NCBI GenBank assembly: GCA_943736015.1
Contig: OX031070.1
Span: forward strand, 43,548,173 to 43,612,172
Reading direction: 5' to 3'
Origin: Tridacna crocea
Taxonomy: Eukaryota > Mollusca > Bivalvia > Cardiida > Cardiidae
DNA length: 64,000 nt
Part shown: in pieces, positions 25,500 through 36,960 of the stretch
How the letters are laid out: each line of letters begins with the position of its first letter
Position numbering within the stretch: the stretch's first letter is position 1
Program-made: the position numbers and the translations under genes
Notes under the pieces: generated by a model
The model's database searches: none
What the model was told of the DNA's origin: nothing
The model's input: only the letters and a program-made list of their open reading frames with translations

Positions 25500-25624
25500 A
25501 GCTTGCCTGTAGAAAACATTGTGAGAAAAGGAGAAAATGCTGGTAACCAGCATTTTCTCCTTTTCTCACATTGTTTTCAAAAGATTTTCTTGCTCTAGGT
25601 CAAGAATTGTGTAGTAAAAGCTTA
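25500..25624 (-). repeat. P1 MITE core and right part
   Basis: Core GTGAGAAAAGG / CCTTTTCTCAC, changed on both arms. The left end is replaced by other sequence. Confidence 0.75.
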
Positions 25625-25629
25625 AGATC

Positions 25630-26507
25630 AAACTGCAAAAAGTCTACCAAATTAAATGCATATCATTTTGACCGCTCCAGTTTAGAACTTGAAATTGTTC
25701 AGCATAATTTGCATCATATAATTTACAATTTACAATTATAAAATTTATTTTGTTTTCTGTCCAGATGAAAAAATATTCCCTTTTATTATATGCCTGAAAG
25801 TTTTCCAGCGAATATACATGTGTCGCATGGGGATGAAATATCACACAGGACAGATAAAAAAATAGATATTTACAAACAGTGAAATACAGTTCTCAATATA
25901 GTATGATGATGTCATAATGATGTAAATTGCGCACGGTGTATGTATTGATTCATTTGCAAGTTCATTGGTCAAAATTTTACTCCGTAATACTCGTCCATCA
26001 TTCATAAAAACAAAGTTACTGGCTATGACATAATTATTAGTTTTATTTTGCCAACCGTTTTTGAAGAAATGCTGATCATTTGCAATATTTTGTTGTTTGA
26101 AAGGTGTAACTGTATAATAAAAGGAATACTATGCTGTATTGACTCTTCCTGTGCGTGTATTTACTTCTTGCTGCGTAACTTTTGGCGTCTCTCTCGACTT
26201 TAGGTCTTGTGCCAAACCAAATTCTCTTACACCGTTGGAAGTAAATACAAGCATAAGGAAAGTCACAACAGCAGAATATTTTGTATTTATACCGAGTGAA
26301 CTGTTCTGTTACTTACCTCATGAATTTCTTATATTTGTTGTCTACCTGAGTTGATATATGTTTGTCTTCTATAAGTTGATAATTATATATTTAGCTTTAT
26401 GTATTTGCTTTGTGAAAGACAAGAAATTTAGAAAACCTTATTTGAAAAGTAGTCAGAATATTTATTTATATTTTTTTATTGTGTTCCGTTCTTAATTGTA
26501 TTTGCAG
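25630..26507. other. No gene recognised
   Basis: AT-rich. A short open frame at 26139-26354 has no recognisable domain and no supporting splice context. Confidence 0.4.
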
Positions 26508-26738
26508 TTAACACTTTACCACACAGTGACAACTTTTAATGACCCATGGGAAAGAAGTTTTTTTGAAAACATTGTGGGAAAAGAAGAAAATGCTGGTAAC
26601 CAGCATTTTCTCCTGTTCCCAAAATGTTTTGTACCCCATCAAAAAATGATTGCTGTGTTTGAGCCACATTGAAATTGTCGTCTGCAAAGGCTTTCAATTT
26701 GGAAAAAGCTTACAATTTGTCATCTGGTGAAGGGTTGT
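26508..26738 (+). repeat. P1 MITE, diverged
   Basis: TTAACACTTTACCACACAGT start; right TTAA lost next to the following copy. Confidence 0.88.
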
Positions 26739-26934
26739 TTAACTCTTTACCACATGAGTAAATAATGGACTTGTCCAAATTGAAAGCGGTTGCAGACGAC
26801 AATTTAAACATAGCTCAAAAGATGGAATTTGTCTATGATAAAGTACAAAACATTGTGGAAAAAGGAGAACAATGTTTTCCATAGGCTTCTATGTAGGGGT
26901 CGTTAAAAGTCGTGATTGTGTGGTAATGAGTTAA
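26739..26934 (-). repeat. P1 MITE, core deleted
   Basis: TTAA at both ends. GTGGAAAAAGGAGAA joins CAATGTTTTCC, removing most of both core arms. Confidence 0.9.
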
Positions 26935-27044
26935 GCCCTTTTGTAAATGACAAAGGTAGAAATGAAATCAGTATGACACACTTATGCTGCATTTGTCATG
27001 ATATGGAAAGTTTGCCACTACAGACTAAGATCTTTTTCTCTTTT

Positions 27045-27156
27045 TCTCTTGAGATCTTTTTCCCACAATGTTTTCTATCCTCTCAAAGGGCATATTTAAA
27101 GAAATTGAGCATTAAATGAGTTTTTCATAAGCAAATGCTTTCAGTGCTGATAAGTT
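27045..27156 (+). repeat. P1 right-half fragment
   Basis: TTTTTCCCACAATGTTTTCT to GCAAATGCTTTCAGTGC. Confidence 0.65.
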
Positions 27157-27386
27157 ATAACTCTTGACCATACAATACATACTTTTAACAACCTTGAAAA
27201 AGAAGTCTATGGAAAACATTGTGGGAAAAGGAGAAAATGCTGGTAACCAGCATTTTCTCCTTTTCCCACAATATTTTCTGCCCTATCAAAGTCAGAAATC
27301 ATCATATTAACAAGATTTAAGTTTTCATCTGCAGATGAATTAAATTTGGTTCAGTCCAAAAATTTGTTGTTTTGGTAAAGAGTTAA
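27157..27386 (+). repeat. P1 MITE, full
   Basis: Left TTAA decayed (TATAA), right TTAA intact, perfect core. Confidence 0.9.
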
Positions 27387-27599
27387 ATTTCTATAGGCTA
27401 GTAAAGAGCCAATGGGAAAAAAGTACATGTATTTGCATATAGTGGATAAATCTATTGCACTCTGCCATTTTCCATTTACTATACTGGTGTTCAAATACAA
27501 GCTGAAATTAATGGTCGATAGCTTTTGAACCCGATGTGGGGAAAGTAGCTTCAGGCAATTGCTCCATTCCCACAATCTTTATATACCTCATGAAAAATA

Positions 27600-28169
27600 A
27601 TGTCCTTGCATGTAATTTTTTGTCATTTTGTTTTATTGTAATACTCTGCCATTCAGCCATTCATTGTACAAATACAACCTGTGAAGCTCATATGTGTCAC
27701 AGCTTTAGAAAACAGTGTGGAGAATGGGGCATTTCCTTGCTTCAAGCAAATGCTCCATTTTCCAACATGTTTCTTGTCCTTGTGAATGAGAAATAATATT
27801 CATGCCTATAAATTTTTGTCATTCGTGTAAATTTTCATACATTGGATAAAACTAAAATAGAGCATGTATAGTCATTAATGAATTGTGGGTATCTCTCTGA
27901 AGTCAAACTGCCTTTTTGCATTACTTTATCGAATATCGAGCATTTTCTTGTATCTGAAGGGGCATATTTTTTCTGCATTTTATAACTCTTTTGTTAAATG
28001 CTAATAAACACCACAAAATGTGCTTTCTTATGGGGACATTGCCTTGAAGGGGGAGGGGGCATTGCCCACATGGGCAAAGCCTTTGAAGCTTTGCCCATAG
28101 GGGCAACTGATGCCTTGATGGCTATGACAGATAAATCAAAATCAGTCGATGAGATTTATCCTGAAACAG
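27600..28169. other. No gene recognised; small inverted repeat
   Basis: Only ATGGGCAAAGC / GCTTTGCCCAT (28072-28099) stands out. Confidence 0.45.
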
Positions 28170-28284
28170 ATTCTAATGGAAGGAGAAAATGCTGATTATC
28201 AGCAGCCTTTTTTACTTTTCTCATGTTTTTAGAAACCATCTTCATCTGGGTCTCTAAAGCAAGGAATTGTCTGGTAAAGAGTTA
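28170..28284 (-). repeat. P1 MITE, right part
   Basis: GGAGAAAATGCTGATTATCA start, right end GTCTGGTAAAGAGTTAA. Confidence 0.7.
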
Positions 28285-28572
28285 ACCTTTTTCCAGGCAG
28301 TTCCTAGTTTTAACGACAATATCAAGGAAAGTTAACTTGTGAAAGCATTGTAGGAAAATTAGAAATTGCAGGTCACAAGTTTTGTCCCCTGTCAGATATT
28401 ACAGTCTATTGAGGCTGCTCGAAGCGTATACTTTACACAGATGCCATAAACCCCATTTTTACTTGACTCGTATATTTGCAAACATTCCTATTTACTTGTG
28501 TTGTCAGTTTCAAGCTTTTTCTAGTGTACTTTAGTTTTCATAAAGAAAACCCTTTACCAATGAATCCTGAGT

Positions 28573-28800
28573 TTAACTCTTTACCAAACGACAAAGTTTT
28601 GGACTTGTCCAAATCGAAAGCATTTGGAGACAACAAAATAGATGGGACTCAAAATTGAAAATTGTCTTGGGAAGGGTAGAAAACATTGTGGGAAAAGGAG
28701 AAAATGCTGGTTACCAGCATTTTCTCCTTTTCCTACAATGTTTTCAAAATTCTTCTTCTTCAGGGTCGTTAAAAGTCGGGATTGTGTGGTAAAGAGTTGA
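28573..28800 (-). repeat. P1 MITE, full
   Basis: Left TTAA, right TTGA, core nearly perfect. Confidence 0.92.
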
Positions 28801-29150
28801 ATAACTCTGAGAAAGACAGATTTTGAAAACATTGTGTTAACTCATTACCAAAACGACAAAATTTTGGGTTTGTCCAAATCCAAAGCATTTGCAGACAACA
28901 TAATAAAAGTGACTGAAAATTTGAGATTTGTTTTGTGAAGGGTAGAAAACATTGTGGGAAAAAGAGAAAATGCTGATTACCAGCATTTTCTCCTTTTCCC
29001 ACAATGTTTTCAAAGGCCTTCTTTCTCAGGGTCGCCAAAAGTCGGGATTGTGTGGTAATTAGTTAAAAGGAGAAAATCTAGAAACAGGCATTGTTTCCTT
29101 TCCAACCATATTTTCTGTTCGTACAAGATAAGAACCTATTATTTGAACTG
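28801..29150 (+). repeat. P1 remnant split by a nested P1
   Basis: Left piece ACTCTGAGAAAGACAG to AACATTGTG (28836); after the insert the sequence continues AAGGAGAAAATC at 29067. The target TTAA arose in the core. Confidence 0.75.
28837..29066 (-). repeat. P1 MITE nested in P1 core
   Basis: TTAA at both ends. Core GCTGATTACCAGC. Confidence 0.93.
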
Positions 29151-29156
29151 CTTTCA

Positions 29157-29331
29157 ATCTTTTACTACATGATTCTGACTTTCAAGGACCCTGAGAAAGA
29201 AAGCATTTTGCCCATAATGTTTTTTTACCCTTCACAAAATAAATTTCAATTTTTGAGTTGCATTTTATTTGCTATCTTCAAAAACTTTCAATTTGGACAA
29301 ATCTAAAATTTTGTTGTTTGACAGAGTTTAA
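29157..29331 (+). repeat. P1 MITE, left core arm deleted
   Basis: GACCCTGAGAAAGAAAGCATTTT joins GCCCATAATG; right TTAA present. Confidence 0.8.
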
Positions 29332-29350
29332 TTCTCACCTTCCTTATCCT

Positions 29351-29575
29351 TTTTACTCTTTACCATCCACAAAATTTCATATTTGTCCAAACTGAAAGCA
29401 TTTCCAGAGGAGAAATTAAAGGTGGCTAAATTGACAAAATTTGTCCTTGATAGGACAGAAAACATTGTGGGAAAAGGAGAGAATGCTTGTTACTAGCATT
29501 TTCATCTTTTCCCTCGGTGTCTTCAAAAGTCATATCCATCAGGGTTAAAACTTGGGATTGTGTAGTGAAGGGCTG
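29351..29575 (-). repeat. P1 MITE, diverged
   Basis: Core GCTTGTTACTAGC; ends decayed to TTTA and CTGA. Confidence 0.8.
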
Positions 29576-29710
29576 AATCAGACATGTATATTTTTTTGTT
29601 TGTTAAAGTTTTGATGTACACTGCCTCTTTATACTCTTCTCTTTCTCATGTACTGCAATTTTCCAATTTTGATAATCATTATGATGATTCTTATGTCTTT
29701 AATTATTAAT

Positions 29711-30107
29711 TTAACCCCTTACCACATAATGACAACTTGACGCCCAGGAGAAAGAAAACTTTTGAAAACTTTGTGTGAAAAGGAGAAAATGCTGGTAACC
29801 AGCATTTTCTCCTTTTCCAACTGTCAAAGCTAAATTGAACCATTTGAACCACTTTGAAATTGTTGTCTGGCAGTTTTCGATTCGGAAAGGTCTAAAATTT
29901 TGCTGTGTGGTAACAGGAAGAAAGAAAACTTTTGAAAACTTTATGGGAAAAGGAGAAAATGCTGGTAACCAGCATTTTCTCCATTTCCCACAAAGTTTTC
30001 TACCCTATCAGAGCAAAATTGAACCATTTGAGCCACTTTGAAATTGTTGTCTGCCAGTGCTTTCAATTCGGAAAGGTCTAAAATTTTGCTGTGTGGTAAC
30101 GAGTTAA
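29711..30107 (+). repeat. P1 dimer with internal duplication
   Basis: One left TTAA and one right TTAA enclose two successive units, each GAAAGAAAACTTTTGAAAAC to GCTGTGTGGTAAC (about 29745-29912 and 29917-30100). Each unit has its own palindromic core. Confidence 0.92.
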
Positions 30108-30175
30108 AACGTGTAAATGACTTGGGAAATGTATTACTTCAGTATTCTCAGCTCTGTGCTGTCTGCTAGAGCCGT

Positions 30176-30335
30176 AGAATTACCTTTTTTTGAAAGAATT
30201 CATCGACAATGAATGTGGTTGGAATGATTATAGTTGGCTTTGAAAGGGTACGAAACATTGTAGTAAAGGGAGAAAATGTTAGTTTTTTTTTTCTTATTCC
30301 ACATCTTCAAAATTTGGTGTTTTTCTGAGAGTCAT
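30176..30335 (-). repeat. P1 MITE, decayed
   Basis: GAAAGGGTACGAAACATTGT and AGAAAATGTTAG recognisable; core arms lost. Confidence 0.55.
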
Positions 30336-30557
30336 TTAACCCTTTTCCAAATTAGAAAATTTTAGACTTGTCCAAATTTAATGCATTTGCAGACGACAAA
30401 ATAAAAGTGACTGAAAATGTGAAATTTGTTTTGTGAAGGGTAGAAAACATTGTGGGAAAAGGAGAAAATGCTGGTTACCAGCATTTTCTCCTTTTCCCAC
30501 AATGTTTTCTAAAGGCTTCTTTCTCAGGGACGTCAAAAGTAGGGATTGTGTGGTAAC
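30336..30557 (-). repeat. P1 MITE
   Basis: Left TTAA. The right end GTGTGGTAA runs straight into the CCCTTTATCAAACAA left end of the next copy. Confidence 0.92.
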
Positions 30558-30746
30558 CCTTTATCAAACAATATCCTGCTGAAGGAGAAATTCTGAAAAC
30601 ATTGTGGAAAGGGGAGAAACATGCTGGAAGCAGTAATTTCTCCCTTTTCTACAATGTTTTTTTCACCCAATAGTGAATTTCAACTACTGAGTTACATCCA
30701 TTTCAAGGTCTACAGAAGCCTTGGTAAATTTGCTGAAGGGTTATTT
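30553..30746 (+). repeat. P1 MITE, diverged
   Basis: Core GGGGAGAAACATGCTGGAAG no longer pairs well. Confidence 0.7.
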
Positions 30747-30969
30747 CTTCACCAAAGAACAAACTTGTGAGTCTTCCAGATTTGAAAGCATTTGCAGATA
30801 GAAAAAAAAAATCAAAATCGAAAAGGGACCAAAGTTCTTTGACTGGTCAGAAAACATCATGGGAAAAGGAAAAAATGCTGGTTACCAGCATTTTCTCCTT
30901 TTCCCATGATGTTTTCTACAGTACTCTACCTTTGGAACCATTTAAACTTGAGACTGTGTAGCAATGGGT
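30741..30969 (-). repeat. P1 MITE
   Basis: Core edges CATCATGGGAAAAGG / CCTTTTCCCATGATG: symmetrical change from consensus on both arms. Ends diverged. Confidence 0.82.
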
Positions 30970-31320
30970 AAAAGAAAAGCAAAATTTTTGTAACACATGT
31001 ACCTACATTTACATCTACTTGAACTGATATGTACTGTACATAAGATGACCATAAATTCTGTTTTAGAGAATTCATTTTGTATCTGTCCAAATGAATTGGT
31101 AGTAAACAGAGATAAAAACTGATCAAGAAGTCAAATCCTTATTATATTTCTTCAGATAAAGCAGAATCTAATCACCGAGTCATTAATATACAGGGCAAGT
31201 TATTCATTGGTTTTGAGTTTTGAAAATATGAACATCATCAATAATTGTTCTTTATTTGCATTTTTAGTCTTATTCAATATTTAGCCAGATACACAATTTC
31301 TGATTGGCTAATCCATAGCC

Positions 31321-31516
31321 TTAACTCTTTACCACATGACAAAAAACAGACTGGTCTAAAGTGAAAGCATTTGCAGACGACAATTTAAATGTAATTGAAA
31401 TGATGGCAGTTGTCTTTGATTAAGTAGAAAATGTTGTTGGAAAAGGAGTAAATGCTGGTTACCAGCATTTTCTCCTTTTCCAACAATGTTTTAAAAAAGC
31501 CTTCTTCACAGGGTCG
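31321..31516 (-). repeat. P1 MITE, right end cut
   Basis: Core edges TTGGAAAAGG / CCTTTTCCAA changed on both arms. Stops at the R9 head. Confidence 0.88.
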
Positions 31517-31521
31517 TATGT

Positions 31522-32321
31522 AAACAAGAGGGCCACGATGGCCCTGTATCACTCCACTGGCTAATAAGTCAAAACACTACAAGCCAAACATTACAATACT
31601 TGGCCAATTAGTTTCAAAATAGAAGACATACAAAATTTTCTTCTATAAAATCCTACGAGAAAGTTACAATCCCAGGGCAAAGCCAATATTCTTACATCCT
31701 ATCCTTTTCTTTCATTACTTTTTTTCGTGCTAAATGACCCTAGTAGCTGTCGGTGCACCATAAAACAATAAATTCTATTCTATTCAGGGCAAAGTCATTT
31801 TTGGCCACAAAGCTACAATTACTTGAATCCTGGTGGAGGTCCACAAGATACAGCCCTATACCAAAAAAAGCAGGTCTTGAATGTGTGGTTATAAACAAGA
31901 AGATTTTCAAAATTTGCTCAATAAAAGGCCCTGTAAAACAAGTTCACTCAATAAAAGGCCCTGTAAAACACGAGACCCATGAGACAGGTTAGCCCTAGTT
32001 CTTATGGTTAGTAACAAGAAGATTTATCAAGTTTTCACTATGAAAGCCACATGTAAAACTTATGACCCCAGGGATGGGACCAAACTTGCTCGTTTGGAAG
32101 AGGCCCACTAGATAGAGCTACAACATGCAAAATTTGGTAGCCCTAGGCCTTATGTCTACGTACAAGTAGATTTTTAAAGTTTCCCTACATAAACACATGT
32201 AAAACTTGTGATCCCAGGGCAAGGTGAAATTTGACCCCAGGGCTATAATCTGGGCATCCTTGGTAGAGACCCACTTGATCAAGCCACATGCAAAATTTGG
32301 TAGGCCTAGGTCTTATGGTCT
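31522..32321 (+). repeat. R9 repeat with degenerate tandem units
   Basis: The head is AACAAGAGGGCCACGATGG. From about 31784 there are three to four diverged units with CTACAATTACTTGAATCCTGG / TATAATCTGGGCATCC, GGTGGAGGTCCAC, CAAAATTTGGTAGCCCTAGG, AACAAGAAGATTT and ACATGTAAAACTTGTGA. Confidence 0.8.
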
Positions 32322-32471
32322 GGTGACCAGCATTTTCTCCTTGTCCAACAATGTTTTTTTTTTTTTTAAAGACAAAAGGCAATATCTATCACTTGATTCA
32401 CTTTTAATTTGTTGTCTGCAACTGCTTTCATTCTGAACAAGTCTTAAAGTTTGTCACCAGGCAGAGTTATA
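32322..32471 (+). repeat. Half P1 MITE
   Basis: Starts TGGTGACCAGCATTTTCTCC at the palindrome centre, directly after R9. Right end diverged. Confidence 0.82.
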
Positions 32472-32741
32472 ACACAGAGAAAAACTGACTGGAATTTACT
32501 GCTATTTCCAAAAAGGAAATCAAAAACAACTAAGTAAATAAATCTACATTTTCACAAGCCATTTTATTTGATTCAGCACAAAATTATAGACATCAAAAGA
32601 TAGGATTCTCTATAAAAAAAAGACTAACACATAAAAAAATACACAAACTTCTTATCCAATTGTAAAATTTTGATTTGAAAATACAGGTCTTATCAAATTA
32701 CCTTGTAAAGTTTTTTCATTTAATTCTGTATGTGATGAAAA

Positions 32742-32938
32742 TAATTAAATCCAGACTTGCCCAGATTAAGAGAAATTTCAGGAAACCAATTAAATGTAGT
32801 TTCAATGATATCATTCATTAAAAAACATTGTGGGAAAAGGAGAAAATGCTGGTAACCAGCATTTTCTCCTTTTCCCACAATGTTTTTAAAGGGCTTCATC
32901 ATAAGTCATTAAAATAAAGAATATTTGGTACATAGTTA
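32742..32938 (-). repeat. P1 MITE, diverged left arm
   Basis: Perfect core; right TTAA; left end AAATCCAGACTTGCCCAG. Confidence 0.82.
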
Positions 32939-33200
32939 AAAGAGCTTTAAAACATGAAAAGCTAGACATTTTCAGTCAAGAAAAACATAATTAAATTCTC
33001 AGTGTTGCTATTTTAATTGTATTTTTTGTACAAAATAGTTCAAGATTGTGAACAGTGTGGACATAAGAACAGACCAGCTTTTCTACAGTCAACAATAACA
33101 CATATTTTGCATTATTATCTAGTTTAGAAAAATAACTTGCAATAGATATAGATCTAGAAGAGTTTGTTCTATCAACTGAAAATCCTTACACATTTCATTT

Positions 33201-33470
33201 TGTGACCCATCACACAAAGAGGGACCATCTGGGAATTCTGTACATCAGTTAGATGAAAACAGATCAACGATAGTGCAGGTCAGTTTAAGCTGATAATTCA
33301 AAATTATTGTATAACAAGGTACTATCACCACTTTAAGGGACTTTTCATACAAAAAATGTCATTAAAGTGAAAAGCGTCGACCCTGGTTAGCTTGCGCAAT
33401 TTGCGCAGTCTGACCATGGTTGACACTCTTCTCAGCTCCCGGAAGGTCCCTTTTTGTGTGATGGGTCACA
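33201..33470. repeat. TIR element, 270 bp
   Basis: Ends TGTGACCCATCACACAAAGA and TTTTTGTGTGATGGGTCACA are inverted repeats extending to about 30 bp (GGGACCATCTGGGA / TCCCGGAAGGTCCC). The interior holds GCTTGCGCAATTTGCGCAG. No coding capacity. It appears once in the window. Confidence 0.88.
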
Positions 33471-33914
33471 TTTATTGATAAATTCTGTAACACACACAAA
33501 TATATATATACATATAGAGAACTGAGCCGGTCATCAAATAGACCTCACCGGTTGCCTTGCCAGTGGATCAGGAAAAATTCAAAGCGCTGTAGCTCCTGTA
33601 ATCGTCCACTTATCGCGCATTATGAAAATTGCAAGTTCACACTTTTTCTCATAGTAAAAAGATTTTCATTGGAAAACTGTAGGACAAAACAAGAAGACAA
33701 ATTTGCAGCTATGAACAGACAGAGGAACAGACCCTTCCAACTTTAAAAGTAAGAATATATAAACATCAAAAAGGTGGGGTTCAAATTTAGATGTGGTATA
33801 AAAATATCAAAAAGGAGGGATAATCTTCATATAGAACAGCTGATTTGATATTCTTTCTCGAAAAAAAAATATTAAAAAAGAAGACAAATGTGAATAATAA
33901 CATAGACAAAATGC
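33471..33914. other. No gene recognised
   Basis: AT-rich. ATATATATAC run near 33503; a 64-codon open frame has no recognisable domain. Confidence 0.4.
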
Positions 33915-34152
33915 TTAACTCTTTACTACATAATCCTGCGTTTTAGCGACCATGAAAAAAGAGGGCTTTGAAAAACACTGTGAGAAAAGAAGAAAATGCT
34001 GATAACCAGCATTTTCTCCTTTTCCCACAATGTTTTCTTCCCACTGAAACCGTATTTTAACTTCTGAGTAATATTTCATTTGGTGTCTGCATCTGCAAAT
34101 CCTTTCAATTTGAACAAGAGCTGAATTATTTTTTTGTTTGGTAAAGAATTAA
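33915..34152 (+). repeat. P1 MITE, full
   Basis: TTAA at both ends; core left arm GTGAGAAAAGAAG. Confidence 0.9.
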
Positions 34153-34221
34153 TAAGCTGTAACATACAAAAATACTCTATGAGTCTGAATACTGAAATAA
34201 ACATCCTGAGTTTACCAAAAT

Positions 34222-34367
34222 ACTGGTGACCAGCATTTTCTCCTTTCCCCACCATGTTTTCAACCCTTCTCAAACCAAATTTCAATTTTTCACCACATTA
34301 ATTTTGTCCTCTGCAAATGCTTTCAATTTGGACCAGTCTATAATTTTGTTGTTTGGTAAATAGTTAA
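34222..34367 (+). repeat. Half P1 MITE
   Basis: Starts ACTGGTGACCAGCATTTTC within 6 nt of the palindrome centre; right TTAA shared with the next piece. Confidence 0.85.
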
Positions 34368-34625
34368 CTCTTTACCAGACAACACCAGTATTTTCTCCTT
34401 TTCAAACAAATGTTTCTTCTTCCTCGGTGCCGTTTTACAAAAACAATCACTTTTTTTAACAGTCCGGAAAAAAAAGTTTCTGAAAGCCACGCAGAAAATG
34501 AAGAAAATACTGGAAAGCTATAAGACTGTCTTCTTTCCCCAGAAAGTTTCCTACCATTTTCAAAGACCTGTTTCATCAACTTTTTTAAATTTGGAGAAGT
34601 CTACACTTTTGTTGTTTGGTAAACC
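34364..34625. repeat. P1 composite remnant
   Basis: TTAACTCTTTACCAGACAAC joins ACCAGTATTTTCTCC, then a second diverged core (GAAAATGAAGAAAATACTGG) and a TTTTGTTGTTTGGTAAA end. Confidence 0.6.
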
Positions 34626-34828
34626 AAGAGTTACCCAACTTCTTTTCCAATACACAATGTACTCCTTTTTGGCTTATTCCAGACCACAACCACAAATGAA
34701 GGATTTATGGGTATTATCTGTATGTAGCAAACATCAAGAAAGCATTATAGCAAAAGAAGAAATTGCTCTCTCCTCTTAGAGATATATAACCTCTTTTTGC
34801 TACAACTCGTTGAAAAAACATGTGGAGT

Positions 34829-34935
34829 CAATTTCACCAACCATTCGTAAGAACATTTTAGGCTTATTACTCTCAAGTTTTCTATATTTGGAAGTAATAC
34901 TTCTGATTGGCTAAACCAGATGGTTTAGAGGAGAA
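34829..34935. repeat. P5 element, left half
   Basis: TTCACCAACCATTCGTAAGA and ACTTCTGATTGGCTAAACCA; the right half is missing. Confidence 0.75.
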
Positions 34936-35084
34936 AAAGAAACACATTTCAATACAAAATATACAACAATCTAGGTACTCTAATATATAATGTACCAGTA
35001 GAATAACGAAAGGCATTTGTTAAGTTTGATTTAGCTACCATTAAATTTTACTACACATTCACCTTTTGGCTGCTATGCGTGACT

Positions 35085-35215
35085 CACTGACCTTTTGCTG
35101 ACAGTGTAGATGAAGATCAGACAGCACAGAATGTGCAGCCTGATCTTGGGTCTTCACTGTCCGATAAGGATCTACATTTCTCTGCAAAAGATAAGTTTGA
35201 AGAAACATTTTTCAG
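35085..35215. repeat. R6 hairpin element
   Basis: GACAGTGTAGATGAAGATCAG / CTGATCTTGGGTCTTCACTGTC; the A-to-G change in the stem is matched on the other arm (GATGAAGA / TCTTCA). Confidence 0.78.
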
Positions 35216-35229
35216 GTTTTACTACTGGC

Positions 35230-35458
35230 TTAACTCATTACCAAATGACAAAATTTTAGACTTGTCCAAATTGAAAGGATTTGCAGATGACAAAATAAAA
35301 TTGACTGATTATTTGAAATTTGTTTTGTAAAGGGTATAAAACATTGTGTGAAAAGGAGAAAATGCCGGTTACCAGCATTTTCTCCTTTTCCCACAATGTT
35401 TTCTAACAGCTTCTTTCTCAGGGTCGTCAAAAGTAGGGATTGTGTGGTAATGGGTTAA
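35230..35458 (-). repeat. P1 MITE, full
   Basis: TTAA at both ends; right TTAA shared with the next copy. Confidence 0.93.
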
Positions 35459-35682
35459 CTCATTATCAAACAACAAAATTTTAGACCGGTCCAAATTGAA
35501 AGCTTTTGCAGATATCAAAATAAATGTGAATCAAAAACTGAAATTTGATTAAGAAAGAGTGGAAAACATTGTGGGAGCAGGAGAAAATGCTGGTTACCAG
35601 CATTTTCTCCTTTTCCCACAATGTTTACAAAGGCTTTTATCTTAGGGTCGTAAATAGTCAGGATTGTGTGGTAAAGAGTTAA
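35455..35682 (-). repeat. P1 MITE, tandem with previous
   Basis: Same orientation as 35230 copy, starting in its last TTAA. Confidence 0.93.
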
Positions 35683-35694
35683 AAGTTTCAGCTG

Positions 35695-35921
35695 AATCTT
35701 TACCAAACAATCCCTGGTTTTTACAACCCTGAGATGGCAGCCTTTTGAAAACATTGTGGGAAAAGGAGAAAAAGCTGGTGAACAGCATTTTCTCCTTTTC
35801 CCACAATATTTTCTACCCTGGTGGAAACAAATTTCAATTTTCGAGTTATGTTTATTTTGTCGTCTGCAAGTGCTTTCAATGGACCAGTCTAGGAGTATAT
35901 GTCATTTGGTAAAGAGTTTAA
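35695..35921 (+). repeat. P1 MITE, left TTAA lost
   Basis: ACCAAACAATCCCTGGTTTT left end (P1b-like); core loop GCTGGTGAACAGC. Confidence 0.88.
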
Positions 35922-36267
35922 CAGTTTCTTTCTACAGTACTTCAATTAAGCATCAATACTGGGCCAACACACCTGACCATGCATTCACAGCTATTTCTAT
36001 CCACACCTAGTTATATACGATTTTCATTTAAAACCACCAGATAATGTCAGACAAAATATGACAAGGGAGGAGTGATCTAATGCTGATGATACTTTAGTAC
36101 ATGTACCTAGGTAAAAATTTTGGCTAAGCTGTTTTGAACAATTTACCCTAAGAGTGCCACTTAACACAAAGGACATTCTTCGACAGGAAGATCGGACCAA
36201 ACTGATGCAATTTCAATGCTGACTCTAGACAAATATAATAATGAGCCATGCTCTGGCAAAAGGGGGC

Positions 36268-36495
36268 TTAACTCATTACCAAACGACAATATTTTAGGCC
36301 TGTCTAAATCGAAACCATTTGCAGGCGACAAAATAAAAGCCACTGAAAATTTGAAATCTGTTTTGTAAAGGGTAGAAAACATTGTTAGAAAAGGAGAAAA
36401 TGCTGGTTACCAACATTTTCTCCTTTTCTAACAATGTTTTCTAAATGCTTCTTTCTCAGGGTCGTCAAAAGTAGGGATTGTGTGGTAATTGGATA
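36268..36495 (-). repeat. P1 MITE, full
   Basis: Core edges TTAGAAAAGG / CCTTTTCTAA changed on both arms. Left TTAA sits in an R8 end (AGGGGGCTTAA). Confidence 0.92.
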
Positions 36496-36960
36496 ATGCA
36501 TCCCTATAATACATTATATTGGAAAAATTGTTATATAATTATGGATCAACAATAGTCTCTTACTTAACCCTTTCCCAAACGACAGATTTTAGACTCTTCC
36601 AAACTGAAAGAGTTTGCAGACAACAATTTTAAATTTGATGAAAATGGTAGAAAGTTCTCTTAAAGGGTAGAAAACACTGTGGGAAAAGGAGAAATTGCTT
36701 GTTACGAGCAATTTCTCCTTTTCCCACAGTGTTTTCAAAAGACTTGTACTGCAGACATGTAAAAACCAGGGCTTGTTTGGGAAAGAGTTAAACAACCATG
36801 ATTAATCATATAGACCGTTCTTGTACAAAGAGAAAAATTGACGGATAGAGAAAACTTTTGGCCTGGGTCAGCCGGCATGGACTCTACAGGCTGACCTGGG
36901 TCAACATTTTTGCACATGCATTAAGCCCCCTTTCTTCACATAGCATGACTCATTTCAAAG
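36496..36960. repeat. R8 repeat, interrupted by P3
   Basis: Left part has ATAATTATGGATCAACAAT; right part has CTGGGTCAGCCGGCATGGAC / CAGGCTGACCTGGGTC and TTAAGCCCCCTTTCTTCACA. The insert is P3 at 36564-36791. Confidence 0.6.
36564..36791 (+). repeat. P3 MITE, full
   Basis: TTAA at both ends; core GAAATTGCTTGTTACGAGC. Confidence 0.93.
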
